Positions 15,682 through 23,950 of a stretch of 64,000 nucleotides of DNA are shown here, piece after piece; within the stretch, counting starts at the first letter, position 1, and each line of letters opens with the position of its first letter. The stretch is from JANQGH01 sp039177555 (GTDB taxonomy: Bacteria > Pseudomonadota > Alphaproteobacteria > DSM-16000 > Inquilinaceae). The translations under genes were made by a program, and so were the position numbers. The stretch lies in NCBI GenBank assembly GCA_039177555.1, contig JBCDFV010000007.1, positions 1-64,000 on the forward strand, written 5' to 3'. The notes under the pieces were generated by a model that did no database searches, was not told the DNA's origin, and saw nothing but the letters and a program-made list of their open reading frames with translations.

Positions 15682-16602
15682 ATGTTTCAGACGATGGCCG
15701 AGCCAACCGAGAATCCCGAAACACTGCTGGCGCTTCGGCGCAGGCTCAAGACCCTGTCGGCGCCAAGCGACCGCGCCGGCCTGCTGCATCTGGCCGGCCA
15801 CCTCGCTTTGCTGGGCGTCACGTCGGCGGCGGTTCTGCTGGCGCCGGTTTGGTGGCTGGTCTTGCCCGCGATGGTGGTCCAGGGCGTGGTGTTGATCTTC
15901 CTGTTCGCTCCGTTACACGAGGCCGTTCATCGAACGGCATTTGCCTCTCGCGGGCTGAACCGGTGGGTCGCCGCGATCGCTGGCTGGCTCCTGTTGCTGC
16001 CATCGACCTGGTTCCGGTTCTATCACCTGGCCCATCACCGTCATACGCAGGACCCGGAGCGGGACCCGGAACTGCAGGTGCGGCCGATCGATGGCCGTTA
16101 TCGGCATTGGCGGCATCTCAGCGGCCTGCCCTATTGGCGCGCCCAGATCCGGCTGATCCTTCGTGAGGCGCGGGGTCGGGTCGAAGACGGCTTTGTGCCG
16201 CCCCATTGCCGTCGGGCGGTAACGCTTGAGGCCCGGCTCTACCTTGCCGGCTATCTCGCAGTCGCGGCCCTATCCGTCGCGACGGGCAGTTGGCTGGCGG
16301 TCAAGCTCTGGGTCGTGCCGGCCCTGCTCGGCCAGCCCTTCCTGCGCGCCTATCTGATGGCCGAACATGGCGGCTGTTCCTTTGTCGCCGACATGTTTCG
16401 CAACACGCGTACGACCTTCACCAATCGGGCGGTGCGCTTCCTCGCCTGGAACATGCCGTACCATGCCGAACATCATGCCTTTCCAGGCATTCCGTTTCAT
16501 CGGCTACCCGACGCGCACACCATCCTCAGCGACCGTCTTTCGGTCACGGCCGACGGCTATCTCAACGTTCAACGTCAGCTGTACGCGCGGTATCGGTCGT
16601 GA
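15682..16602 (+). CDS. Fatty acid desaturase family protein
   Basis: A membrane-bound di-iron enzyme of the fatty acid desaturase/hydroxylase superfamily. The three histidine boxes are present: HEAVH (residues 79-83), HLAHHRH (115-121) and HAEHH near residue 265. Hydrophobic pairs at about 35-75, 90-112 and 205-235 make the usual four membrane helices. At 306 residues it is a compact member; compounds such as acyl lipids, carotenoids or sterols are all possible substrates. An alternative start is ATG 15694 (MAEPTENPE). It follows the MarR gene by 20 bp, a likely regulatory link. Confidence 0.88.
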   Translation: MFQTMAEPTENPETLLALRRRLKTLSAPSDRAGLLHLAGHLALLGVTSAAVLLAPVWWLVLPAMVVQGVVLIFLFAPLHEAVHRTAFASRGLNRWVAAIAGWLLLLPSTWFRFYHLAHHRHTQDPERDPELQVRPIDGRYRHWRHLSGLPYWRAQIRLILREARGRVEDGFVPPHCRRAVTLEARLYLAGYLAVAALSVATGSWLAVKLWVVPALLGQPFLRAYLMAEHGGCSFVADMFRNTRTTFTNRAVRFLAWNMPYHAEHHAFPGIPFHRLPDAHTILSDRLSVTADGYLNVQRQLYARYRS

Positions 16603-16618
16603 GCACGTACGTCCGGGC

Positions 16619-17566
16619 TTAAAGTGCGTTCACGCGCGCCTCGATGGCATCCCAAAGGTCACCCTGCAGATAGGTGCCGCTAAGCCGGTTGATCTCGTGA
16701 ATGCCGGTGGGCGAGGTGACGTTGATCTCCGTCAGATAATCGCCGATGACGTCGATGCCGACGAAGATCAGGCCCTTTTCGCGCAAGATCGGCTTCAAGG
16801 CGGTACAGATCTCGCGCTCGCGGTCGGTCAGCGTCGTCGCCTCGGCCCGGCCGCCGGCGTGGAAGTTGGCGCGCGCCTCGCCGGCCTGCGGCAGCCGGCT
16901 GACGGCGCCCATCGGCTCGCCGTCGATCAGGATGATACGCTTGTCGCCCTGGCGGATCTCCGGCAGGTAGCGCTGGATCATCAGCGGCTCGCGCGATTGC
17001 TCGGCAAACATCTCGATCAGCGCGCCGAGGTTCTCGTCATCCGGCTTCAGATGGAAGACGCCGGCGCCGCCATTGCCATAGAGCGGCTTGACGATGATGT
17101 CGCGATGCTCGTCCCGGAAGGCCCGGATCGCGGTCATGTCCGACGTGATCAGGGTCGGTGGGATGAAATCCGCAAATTGGGTGATGAACAGCTTTTCCGG
17201 CGCGTTGCGTACTTCGGCGGCGTCGTTCACCACCAAGGTCGAGGGCGGCAGCAGCTCCAGCAGGTGGGTCGAGGTGATGTAGCCCATATCGAACGGCGGG
17301 TCCTGGCGCATCAGCACCACGTTGATCGAGGCAAGATCGATCTGTTGCCAGTCGCCCAGGTCGAAGTGATCGCCACGCACCGGCTGGACTCGCAGCGGCC
17401 GCGCCCGTGCCGCGATGGCGCCGTTCAAGAACACCAGATGCTCCGGCAGGTAATGCCACAGGCGGTGGCCGCGCTCTTGCGCCTCCAACGCCATGGCAAA
17501 GGTGGAGTCGGCATCGATGTCGACGGTCTCGATCGGATCCATCTGGATGGCAACGTCAAGCTTCAT
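16619..17566 (-). CDS. gshB: Glutathione synthetase
   Basis: ATP-grasp ligase that joins gamma-glutamylcysteine and glycine to give glutathione. It begins MKLDVAIQMDPIETVDIDAD, the standard GshB N-terminus. The ATP-grasp elements are VKPLYGNGGAGVF, MIQRYLPEIRQGDKRIILIDGEP and the C-terminal metal- and substrate-binding FVGIDVIGDYLTEINVTSPTG. The length of 315 residues is canonical. It lies downstream of the SirB1-like and YraN-RsmI genes on the minus strand, an arrangement often seen in alphaproteobacteria. It is convergent with the desaturase gene with a 16-bp gap. Confidence 0.97.
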   Translation of the reverse strand: MKLDVAIQMDPIETVDIDADSTFAMALEAQERGHRLWHYLPEHLVFLNGAIAARARPLRVQPVRGDHFDLGDWQQIDLASINVVLMRQDPPFDMGYITSTHLLELLPPSTLVVNDAAEVRNAPEKLFITQFADFIPPTLITSDMTAIRAFRDEHRDIIVKPLYGNGGAGVFHLKPDDENLGALIEMFAEQSREPLMIQRYLPEIRQGDKRIILIDGEPMGAVSRLPQAGEARANFHAGGRAEATTLTDREREICTALKPILREKGLIFVGIDVIGDYLTEINVTSPTGIHEINRLSGTYLQGDLWDAIEARVNAL

Positions 17567-17599
17567 TGGGGGGATCCACGGAAAAGCGGTCGGGACAGG

Positions 17600-18448
17600 T
17601 CAGGTTTGATCGGCCTTCAGCCGTTGTAGCAGGGTTGCGGTCCGATGGGCGTCCTGGCTGGACAGACCCAGGGTCAGCACATGCTCCAAGGCCTTGATGG
17701 CGGCGGCGAGATTGCCAGTCTGTGCATTTAGGAGGCCGGCCTCGTGCCACAAGGCGGGTTCGTCGGGCGCCAGCAAAAGAAGGTCCTCCAAGATCTGCAA
17801 CGCCGCACCATAGCGCTCGGCCTTCACGTGCCGGATCTTGATGTTGCTTTGCAGGCGGATCAGCACGTCCCGGTCGCTGACGGGCGCATAATGCGCCGGT
17901 TCCAGCTCCGCCTCGATGCCCGCGACGGACTTCAACAGCTCGCGCAAATCCGTCGGCGTTCGAACGATGCCGCCATTGAACGGGTCGAGAATGGCCCGCT
18001 CGCCGCCGCGGTCGAGGCGGATCAGGAAATGGCCGGGGAAATTGAGGCCCGAAAGGGTCCAACCCTGCGACCGGCCGGCATGAAGGTAGAGGATTGCCAG
18101 GCTGACCGGCAGGCCTTTGCGACGATCGATCACCCGCATCAGGTTGGCGTTCTGCAGATCGTCGAACGACAAGAGGTCGCCCTGATAGCCATAGCGCATG
18201 GCGATGACGCCGGACAGCGCCGACGCCGCGTCGTCGACCGATCCGTCGTCGCGATCGGCCGCGACCTTCGTTACCTCGTCGCACAGCAAGGTCAGGTGAT
18301 CGCGATACCAATCCAGGCCGACCCTCGGCCGGTCAAGGGCGGCAAAAGCCAGCGCCAACTCGGCCAGGTCCAGCTCATGATCGGGCTGTTGCCCGGCACG
18401 CGCCAGCAGCGCCCTCGGACCATTGCTGATCGATTGGCTGTCTTCCAT
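17600..18448 (-). CDS. SirB1 family protein (transglutaminase-like plus TPR)
   Basis: A soluble protein of about 282 residues. The N-terminal half is the transglutaminase-like SirB1 domain, seen in YGYQGDLLSFDDLQNANLMRVIDRRKGLPVSLAILYLHAGRSQGW around residues 85-130 and GHFLIRLD. The C-terminal half carries TPR-like helices (YGAALQILEDLLLLAPDEPALWHEAGLLNAQTGNLAAAIKALE). Family members are of unknown biochemical role. I chose ATG 18448, preceded by GAGGCAGGAC, because the longer frame (to 18535) runs into yraN. gshB follows 34 bp downstream. Confidence 0.87.
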   Translation of the reverse strand: MEDSQSISNGPRALLARAGQQPDHELDLAELALAFAALDRPRVGLDWYRDHLTLLCDEVTKVAADRDDGSVDDAASALSGVIAMRYGYQGDLLSFDDLQNANLMRVIDRRKGLPVSLAILYLHAGRSQGWTLSGLNFPGHFLIRLDRGGERAILDPFNGGIVRTPTDLRELLKSVAGIEAELEPAHYAPVSDRDVLIRLQSNIKIRHVKAERYGAALQILEDLLLLAPDEPALWHEAGLLNAQTGNLAAAIKALEHVLTLGLSSQDAHRTATLLQRLKADQT

Positions 18449-18509
18449 GTCCTGCCTCGGTTGGCGGTGCCCTCTTGGGGGTTGGCACGCGCCCCGACCT
18501 TCCGGCCGC

Positions 18510-18887
18510 TTAACCTGTTCCTGGCCGCCAAGCATCTTTCACGTGCCGGGGCCAACGCCAAGGCTGCACCACCACAACGTCAAAGCGCAAGCCGCGATCT
18601 GCGATTGCATCGCCATAACGGCTCGCGGCGTAGATCGCGGCCCGTTCCAGACGCTCGCGCTGTCGCTTTGTCACGGCCTCCAGCGCTGCGTCCCGGCCCT
18701 TGCGGCGCTTGACCTCGACGATGACCAGAACGCCCCGGTCCTGGGCCAGGATGTCAATCTCGCCGACAGGCGTTCGCAGGCGGCGCTGAAGAATGCGATA
18801 GCCTTTCGCGCGCAGCAGCCAGGCGACCAGCGTCTCGGCGTGCCGGCCGCGACGCTCGGCCTGCCGTCTGTCTTGCCGCGGCGCTAG
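18510..18887 (-). CDS. yraN: YraN family (UPF0102) endonuclease-like protein, start unresolved
   Basis: A restriction-endonuclease-like fold protein of the YraN family. The readable part contains QAERRGRHAETLVAWLL, then KGYRILQRRLRTPVGEIDILAQD and VLVIVEVKRRKG, which supply the GEID and EVK active-site-like motifs. It ends in the family-typical RFDVVVV strand. The frame overlaps the rsmI stop codon. I find no ATG, GTG or TTG in this frame in the roughly 100 nt upstream of the conserved region, so the 5' boundary given is only where homologues would start. A sequence error, a frameshift from rsmI or unusual initiation could explain this. Confidence 0.75.
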   Translation of the reverse strand, partial: LAPRQDRRQAERRGRHAETLVAWLLRAKGYRILQRRLRTPVGEIDILAQDRGVLVIVEVKRRKGRDAALEAVTKRQRERLERAAIYAASRYGDAIADRGLRFDVVVVQPWRWPRHVKDAWRPGTG

Positions 18888-19774
18888 CCGGGCGCTTTGT
18901 TCAGAGCGATGGCGCGCTGATAGATCGTGCGGCGCGGCAGGCCGGTTTCGGCCGTGACCGCGTCGACGGCGTCGCGCAGCGATTGCGTGGCAAGGGCCGC
19001 GCGTAGGCGATCATCGATGTCATGGTCAGCCGGCGCGGCATCCGGCCCGGGCGGACCGATGACCAGCACGATCTCGCCGCGCGGCGGGCCTTCTTCACGA
19101 TAGTGCGCGGCCAACGCCGCCAGCGTGCCGGCCCTAACCTCCTCAAACCGCTTCGTCAGCTCGCGCGCGACGGCGGCCTGCCGACTGCCAAGCTGTTTCG
19201 TCGCCTCGTCAAGGCTGGCCGCCAGCCGGGCGGGGGTTTCGAACAGGACCAGGGTGGACGGCACGGCCGACAGCTCTTGATAGAAGGTTGCCCGCTGGCC
19301 CGCCTTGCTGGGCACGAAGCCGCCGAAAAAGAACCGGTCGGAGGGCAGCCCGCTGAGGCTCAGCGCCGCCAGAACCGCACTGGCGCCCGGCACGGTCGTC
19401 ACGGGCAGCTCCGCGTTGCGGGCCGCCCTGACCAGCTTATAGCCGGGATCGGAGATCAGCGGCGTGCCGGCATCGGACACCAGCGCAATCGCTTCGCCTC
19501 GTTCCAGGCGCTCTAGCAGCGCCGGCCGCACGCGTACGGCATTATGGTCATGATAGGCGATTAGTGGCGTACGGATGCCATGGGCCGACAGCAGCTTGGC
19601 CGTGACCCGCTTGTCCTCGCAGGCGATGGCATCGACGGATCGCAGCACGTCGAGCGCGCGCAAACTGACATCGCCGAGGTTGCCAATAGGGGTGGCGACA
19701 AGATAAAGACCAACAGGCCGCGCTTGATCGCTCGCAGGACTTGTGTCCCGTCCATGATCTCGCGCGGGCGTCAT
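18884..19774 (-). CDS. rsmI: 16S rRNA (cytidine(1402)-2'-O)-methyltransferase
   Basis: SAM-dependent enzyme that 2'-O-methylates C1402 in the ribosomal decoding centre. The tetrapyrrole-methylase fold is clear: VATPIGNLGDVSLRALDVL, CEDKRVTAKLL, SDAGTPLISDPGYKLV and TVPGASAVLAALSLSGLP. The C-terminal helix-turn region LPRRTIYQRAIAL is also typical. An in-frame ATG at 19831 would add 19 disordered residues; I prefer ATG 19774, which has AGGATGG upstream. It is divergent from the LpoA-like lipoprotein gene and followed by yraN, the same neighbourhood as E. coli yraL-yraM-yraN. Confidence 0.96.
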   Translation of the reverse strand: MTPARDHGRDTSPASDQARPVGLYLVATPIGNLGDVSLRALDVLRSVDAIACEDKRVTAKLLSAHGIRTPLIAYHDHNAVRVRPALLERLERGEAIALVSDAGTPLISDPGYKLVRAARNAELPVTTVPGASAVLAALSLSGLPSDRFFFGGFVPSKAGQRATFYQELSAVPSTLVLFETPARLAASLDEATKQLGSRQAAVARELTKRFEEVRAGTLAALAAHYREEGPPRGEIVLVIGPPGPDAAPADHDIDDRLRAALATQSLRDAVDAVTAETGLPRRTIYQRAIALNKAPG

Positions 19775-19844
19775 GCTTTGGCCATCCTGTGCGGATGAGC
19801 TAGGGGTCGGTTTTTCGCGGCGGCGGGTCATGGAGGGGTTTTCG

Positions 19845-21137
19845 ATGGCGGTATCTGCATGTGCAGTCTTTGGCCGACCGGTTCAACGGTCTAGGGCCGC
19901 GCGGACCGACCGGCCGACTAGTTGGCGCCAGAGGTTGTGGGGCCGCCTGATGGTCGCTTTTTTCGGCGCCATGCTGGCGGCCGCCTGCTCGACAACGCCG
20001 ACCGTATCGAACGTCGGGGTCGTTACGCAAGCGCCAGCCATCGGCGCACAGGAACTGCCCAGGCCGCCAAGACCCGCGGTCGACCAGTTCGGCCGGCAGA
20101 TCAGCCCCGACGCGGTCCGTGTCGGCATGCTGCTGCCGCTGACGGGCCCGACGGGCGAGTTGGGTCAGGCGATGCTCAACGCGGCGGAAATGGCCCTGCG
20201 CGACGCGGCCGGGCCGGACTTCGAACTCATTCCCTTTGACACGGGCGGAACCGCCACGGGCGCCCGCGTGGCGGCGCAAAACGCCATCGGCCAGGGTACG
20301 GAGCTTATCCTCGGTCCGCTGTTCAGCAGTTCCGTCCGACCGGCCGCCGAGGTCGCGGCACCCTATGGCGTCAATCTGGTCGCGTTCACCACCGACGCGT
20401 CGGTCGCCGGCGGCAACGTGTACGTGATGGGCTTTCTGCCGTCACAGCAGGTTGAACGGATCGTCGCCTATGGCGCCCAGCGCGGCGTCAACCGCTACGC
20501 CGTCCTGGCGCCCAACACGGCCTATGGCAACCTGATCGCCTCTACGATGAGCAGCGTGACCCCGCGCTATGGCGCGTCGGTCACCGTCAACCGCAGCTAT
20601 CCGGCGGAGGCGCGGGACTATTCGCCCCAGGTTGAGTCGCTGGCCGCTTCGGCGGGGTCGTTCGATGCCATCATGCTGCCCGATGTCGGCTTGCGCCTGC
20701 GTCAGGTCGCGCCGCTGATCCCGTTCTACGGCATGCGCGACACCCAGATCGTCGGCACCGGCCAGTGGGACGGCGCCGGCGTGAACATCGAACCCGCGCT
20801 GCACGGCGCCTGGTATGCCGCGCCGTCGCCCGACCTGCGGGTTGCCTTCGACGCGCAGTATGAAGAACGCTATGGCGGCCCACCGCCCCGGCTGGTCACG
20901 CTCGCCTATGATGGTGTGGCGCTGGCCGTGTCGCTGTCGCGCGGCGCGACAGTGGGCACAGCGCGCTTCGACAGCTTCGGCTTGACCAATCCGGACGGCT
21001 TTGTCGGGCTGGACGGTCCGTTCCGGTTCGACGCCAACGGCCTGTCGGAACGGGGCCTTGCCGTGCTTGAGGTCACGGAAGAAGGCCCGGTCGTTATCGA
21101 CCCGGCGCCGTCGAGTTTTGGTGGATTTGGGCTTTAG
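19845..21137 (+). CDS. LpoA/YraM-like lipoprotein, penicillin-binding protein activator
   Basis: A lipoprotein of about 430 residues with a type 1 periplasmic binding-protein fold. A long basic N-region and hydrophobic segment end in the lipobox LAAAC (Cys48), so it should be lipidated. The domain runs from VRVGMLLPLTGPTGELGQAMLNAAEMAL to the end, matching YraM/LppC relatives. E. coli LpoA (678 residues) has an extra N-terminal TPR domain that is missing here. LpoA activates PBP1A in the outer membrane. ATG 19845 is chosen because GGAGGGG precedes it. The 3' end overlaps hemW by 44 bp. Confidence 0.88.
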   Translation: MAVSACAVFGRPVQRSRAARTDRPTSWRQRLWGRLMVAFFGAMLAAACSTTPTVSNVGVVTQAPAIGAQELPRPPRPAVDQFGRQISPDAVRVGMLLPLTGPTGELGQAMLNAAEMALRDAAGPDFELIPFDTGGTATGARVAAQNAIGQGTELILGPLFSSSVRPAAEVAAPYGVNLVAFTTDASVAGGNVYVMGFLPSQQVERIVAYGAQRGVNRYAVLAPNTAYGNLIASTMSSVTPRYGASVTVNRSYPAEARDYSPQVESLAASAGSFDAIMLPDVGLRLRQVAPLIPFYGMRDTQIVGTGQWDGAGVNIEPALHGAWYAAPSPDLRVAFDAQYEERYGGPPPRLVTLAYDGVALAVSLSRGATVGTARFDSFGLTNPDGFVGLDGPFRFDANGLSERGLAVLEVTEEGPVVIDPAPSSFGGFGL

Positions 21138-22350
21138 CGGCTAACGCCACGTCGCTGGCCCTGGGCGGGGTCGGCGGCCGGGCCAGCAGGTGTTCCAGAA
21201 CGGCGTTCAAACGCTGGCGGCCTTCGTTTGTCGCGGCCAGTCGCCGGTCGTCGTTTAGCAGGAATCCCGTCTGTTTCAGCGCATCGACGCGGCCGGCATC
21301 CAGCCAGCGGTCCCACGGGCCACCGGTCTCCCGTTCGATCCGGTCGTGCGGAACGCCCTTGGTCAGCCGAAGGCCCATCATCATCAGCTCTTCGACCCGC
21401 TCGTGGATTGAGACGAAGGTTCGATCGTGCTCCGCGTGGCCATCGCGCTCGACGCGTTCCAGCCAGATTTCCGGCGCACGATGGGTGCGTGTCGCCCATT
21501 TGCCGTCGTTAAGGGTCAGCCGGCCATGGGCGCCGGGGCCGACGCCGACATAGTCGCCATAGCGCCAATAGGTCAGGTTGTGCCGGCAGGCTTCGCCTGG
21601 GCGTGCGTGGTTTGAGATCTCGTAGGCCGGCAGCCCGGCTGCCTGCGTCATCGCTTGAGTTTCTTCGAACAGTGCGGCCGACGTCGTCTCGTCGGGCAGG
21701 GCGAAATCCCCGCGTGCGAACTGTGTGGCAAAGCGCGTGCCCTGTTCCATCGTCAATTGGTACAGCGACAGATGGCCGGCGGCCAGGGACAGCGCCTCTT
21801 GCAGCTCCTGTCGCCAAGCGGCAACGGTCTGGCCGGGGCGGGCGTAGATAAGATCGAACGAAAAGCGCTGGAAATGCCGCGCCGCCAGTTCGATCGCGCC
21901 GCGCGCCTCGGCGACGCTGTGCTGGCGCCCGAGAAATCTTAGATCATCGTCGTTGAACGCCTGAACCCCGACCGAGGCCCGGTTGATGCCCGCCAGCCGA
22001 AAGTCGGCAAACGCACCGGCCTCGACCGATGTCGGGTTGGCCTCCAGGGTGATTTCGACATCGTCGCCCACCGCCCAGCGCTGGGCGGCCCGGTCGATCA
22101 CGGCGCCTGCCAGCGACGGCGGCATCAGGGACGGCGTACCGCCGCCGAAGAAAATGGAGGTGACCAGCCGGCCCGGGGTTTCGGCCGCGAAATGATCAAG
22201 CTCGACCAACAGCGCGCGCTGCCAACGGTCGGTATCCACCTCGGACCGGACGTGGGAGTTGAAGTCGCAGTAGGGGCATTTCGACTGGCAGAACGGCCAG
22301 TGCACATAGATGCCGAAGCCCGGCGCATCCGTTGCGCGATCGCCGGTCAT
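21094..22350 (-). CDS. hemW: Radical SAM heme chaperone HemW (coproporphyrinogen III oxidase-like)
   Basis: A 418-residue radical SAM protein. The iron-sulfur cluster motif CQSKCPYC lies at residues 21-28, and GGGTPSLMPP follows the GxGTPS pattern that binds SAM. Downstream motifs include GVQAFNDDDLRFLGR and SFDLIYARPGQT, typical of HemW/HemN relatives. Members once called oxygen-independent coproporphyrinogen oxidase mostly act as heme chaperones. I placed the start at ATG 22350, overlapping the rdgB stop by 4 bp in ATGA form. A 69-residue longer frame exists but is unlike the family. Confidence 0.94.
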   Translation of the reverse strand: MTGDRATDAPGFGIYVHWPFCQSKCPYCDFNSHVRSEVDTDRWQRALLVELDHFAAETPGRLVTSIFFGGGTPSLMPPSLAGAVIDRAAQRWAVGDDVEITLEANPTSVEAGAFADFRLAGINRASVGVQAFNDDDLRFLGRQHSVAEARGAIELAARHFQRFSFDLIYARPGQTVAAWRQELQEALSLAAGHLSLYQLTMEQGTRFATQFARGDFALPDETTSAALFEETQAMTQAAGLPAYEISNHARPGEACRHNLTYWRYGDYVGVGPGAHGRLTLNDGKWATRTHRAPEIWLERVERDGHAEHDRTFVSIHERVEELMMMGLRLTKGVPHDRIERETGGPWDRWLDAGRVDALKQTGFLLNDDRRLAATNEGRQRLNAVLEHLLARPPTPPRASDVALAAKAQIHQNSTAPGR

Positions 22351-22964
22351 GAAAAGCAGCGCGCCAGCAGTTTGGCGAAGGCGTCCGCCCGATGGCTGAT
22401 GGCGTGCTTCTCGTCCGGGTCCATCTCGCCATAGGTGACCGCGTAGCCGTCGGGAACGAAGATCGGGTCGTAGCCGAACCCCTTGTTCCCGCGCGGCGGC
22501 CAAACCAGGGTGCCGTCGGCACGGCCCTCGACGGTTTCGGTATGGCCGTCTGGCCAAGCCAGGCTCAAAGCACAGACGAAATGCGCGCTTCGGTCGGCCG
22601 TGTCGCCCAGCGCGTCATTGACCCGGCGCATGGCGTAGTCGAAGTCGCGGACGCCGTCGTCGCACTCCGCCCAGCGGGCGGAGTAGATGCCGGGCGCACC
22701 GTCCAAGGCCGAGACCGCCAGCCCACTGTCATCGGCCAGCGCGGGCAGGCCGGTCGCATTTGTGGCGGTCAGCGCCTTCAATTCGGCGTTGGCGCGAAAC
22801 GTGTCGCCGGTTTCCTCCGGGTCGGTCAGGCCGCGATCGGCAGCTGACGGAAACGAGGCGACATGGTCGCGCAGCAGATCGGCGATCTCGCGGATCTTGC
22901 CCTGGTTGTGGCTGGCGATCAGCAAGGTGTCGCCCGAAAAACGTCTGGTCATGGTCATCATCAT
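22347..22964 (-). CDS. rdgB: XTP/dITP diphosphatase (RdgB/HAM1)
   Basis: Removes non-canonical purine nucleotides such as dITP and XTP from the nucleotide pool. Family motifs are in order: IASHNQGKIREIADLL near the start, GDTFRANAELKA, LADDSGLAVSALDGAPGIYSARWA and the GFGYDPIFVP segment with HAISHR near the end. At 205 residues it is full length. A run of Met and Thr codons at the start makes the exact initiation codon uncertain by up to five residues. It forms an operon with hemW, and rph lies close by across the divergent region, as in other proteobacteria. Confidence 0.95.
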   Translation of the reverse strand: MMMTMTRRFSGDTLLIASHNQGKIREIADLLRDHVASFPSAADRGLTDPEETGDTFRANAELKALTATNATGLPALADDSGLAVSALDGAPGIYSARWAECDDGVRDFDYAMRRVNDALGDTADRSAHFVCALSLAWPDGHTETVEGRADGTLVWPPRGNKGFGYDPIFVPDGYAVTYGEMDPDEKHAISHRADAFAKLLARCFS

Positions 22965-23072
22965 TATCTGCCGACGGCATAGGTAATCGCGCCGTGGCGG
23001 ATTGGGAAGCCCGCTGCTAAGCTCGGCGCTCGTTATCGACTTCCAGCACTTAGCGTATCATTGGAGAAGGCA

Positions 23073-23936
23073 ATGAAGGTTGCGTTCCTGGGCCTTGGCG
23101 TGATGGGGGGGCCGATGGCCGGCCATCTGGCGTCCGCCGGCCATTCGGTCACCGTCTATAACCGCAGCGCCGAGAAGGCCGAGGCCTGGGTTGCCAAACA
23201 TGGCGGTGCCGCCGCCCCGACACCGGCCGAGGCGGCCAAGGGCTCGGAGGTCGTCTTCGCCTGCGTCGGCAATGACGATGATCTGCGATCGGTCGTTTTG
23301 GGCGACACGGGCGCCTTCGCCGGCATGACCGAGGGGACGATCTTCGTCGATCACACCACTGCCAGCGCGAACGTGGCGCGCGAGTTGGGCGAGATCGGCG
23401 GCGAAAAGGGCATCGGCTTCATCGACGCCCCTGTTTCCGGCGGGCAGGCGGGCGCTGAAAACGGCATTCTGACGGTGATGTGCGGCGGCGGCGACCAGGA
23501 CTTCGCCCGCGCCCAGCCCGTGATCAATTGCTTTGCCCGGTCCTGCGTTCTCTTAGGCCCCGTCGGGTCCGGCCAGTTGACCAAGATGGTCAACCAGATC
23601 TGCATTGCCGGCCTGGTGCAGGGTCTGGCGGAGGCGCTGAATTTCGCCCAAAAGGCCGGGCTGGACGGGGCCAAGGTGGTCGACGTCATCTCCAAGGGCG
23701 CGGCCCAGTCGTGGCAGATGGAAAACCGGGCGCTGACCATGCTGGACGGCAAGTTCGATTTCGGCTTCGCCGTTGACTGGATGCGCAAGGATCTGTCGAT
23801 CGTCATCGACGAGGCGCGCGGCAACGGCGCCCGCGTGCCGGTCACCGCCCTGGTTGACCAGTTCTATGCCCAGATCCAGGCCAAGGGCGGCAACCGGTGG
23901 GATACGTCCAGCCTGATCGACAATCTGCGCGACTGA
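23073..23936 (+). CDS. NAD(P)-dependent 3-hydroxyisobutyrate dehydrogenase-like oxidoreductase
   Basis: A beta-hydroxyacid dehydrogenase of 287 residues. It begins MKVAFLGLGVMGGPMAGHLA, the Rossmann GxGxMG signature, followed by FVDHTTASANVAREL, DAPVSGGQAGAENG (the substrate-binding DAPVSGG motif) and GSGQLTKMVNQIC with the catalytic Lys. The substrate could be 3-hydroxyisobutyrate, tartronate semialdehyde or a similar compound. The neighbours do not say. ATG 23073 is chosen because GGAGAAGG lies directly upstream. It is divergent from rdgB and convergent with rph with 14 bp between. Confidence 0.93.
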   Translation: MKVAFLGLGVMGGPMAGHLASAGHSVTVYNRSAEKAEAWVAKHGGAAAPTPAEAAKGSEVVFACVGNDDDLRSVVLGDTGAFAGMTEGTIFVDHTTASANVARELGEIGGEKGIGFIDAPVSGGQAGAENGILTVMCGGGDQDFARAQPVINCFARSCVLLGPVGSGQLTKMVNQICIAGLVQGLAEALNFAQKAGLDGAKVVDVISKGAAQSWQMENRALTMLDGKFDFGFAVDWMRKDLSIVIDEARGNGARVPVTALVDQFYAQIQAKGGNRWDTSSLIDNLRD

Positions 23937-23950
23937 CCGTCTGGGGATCG

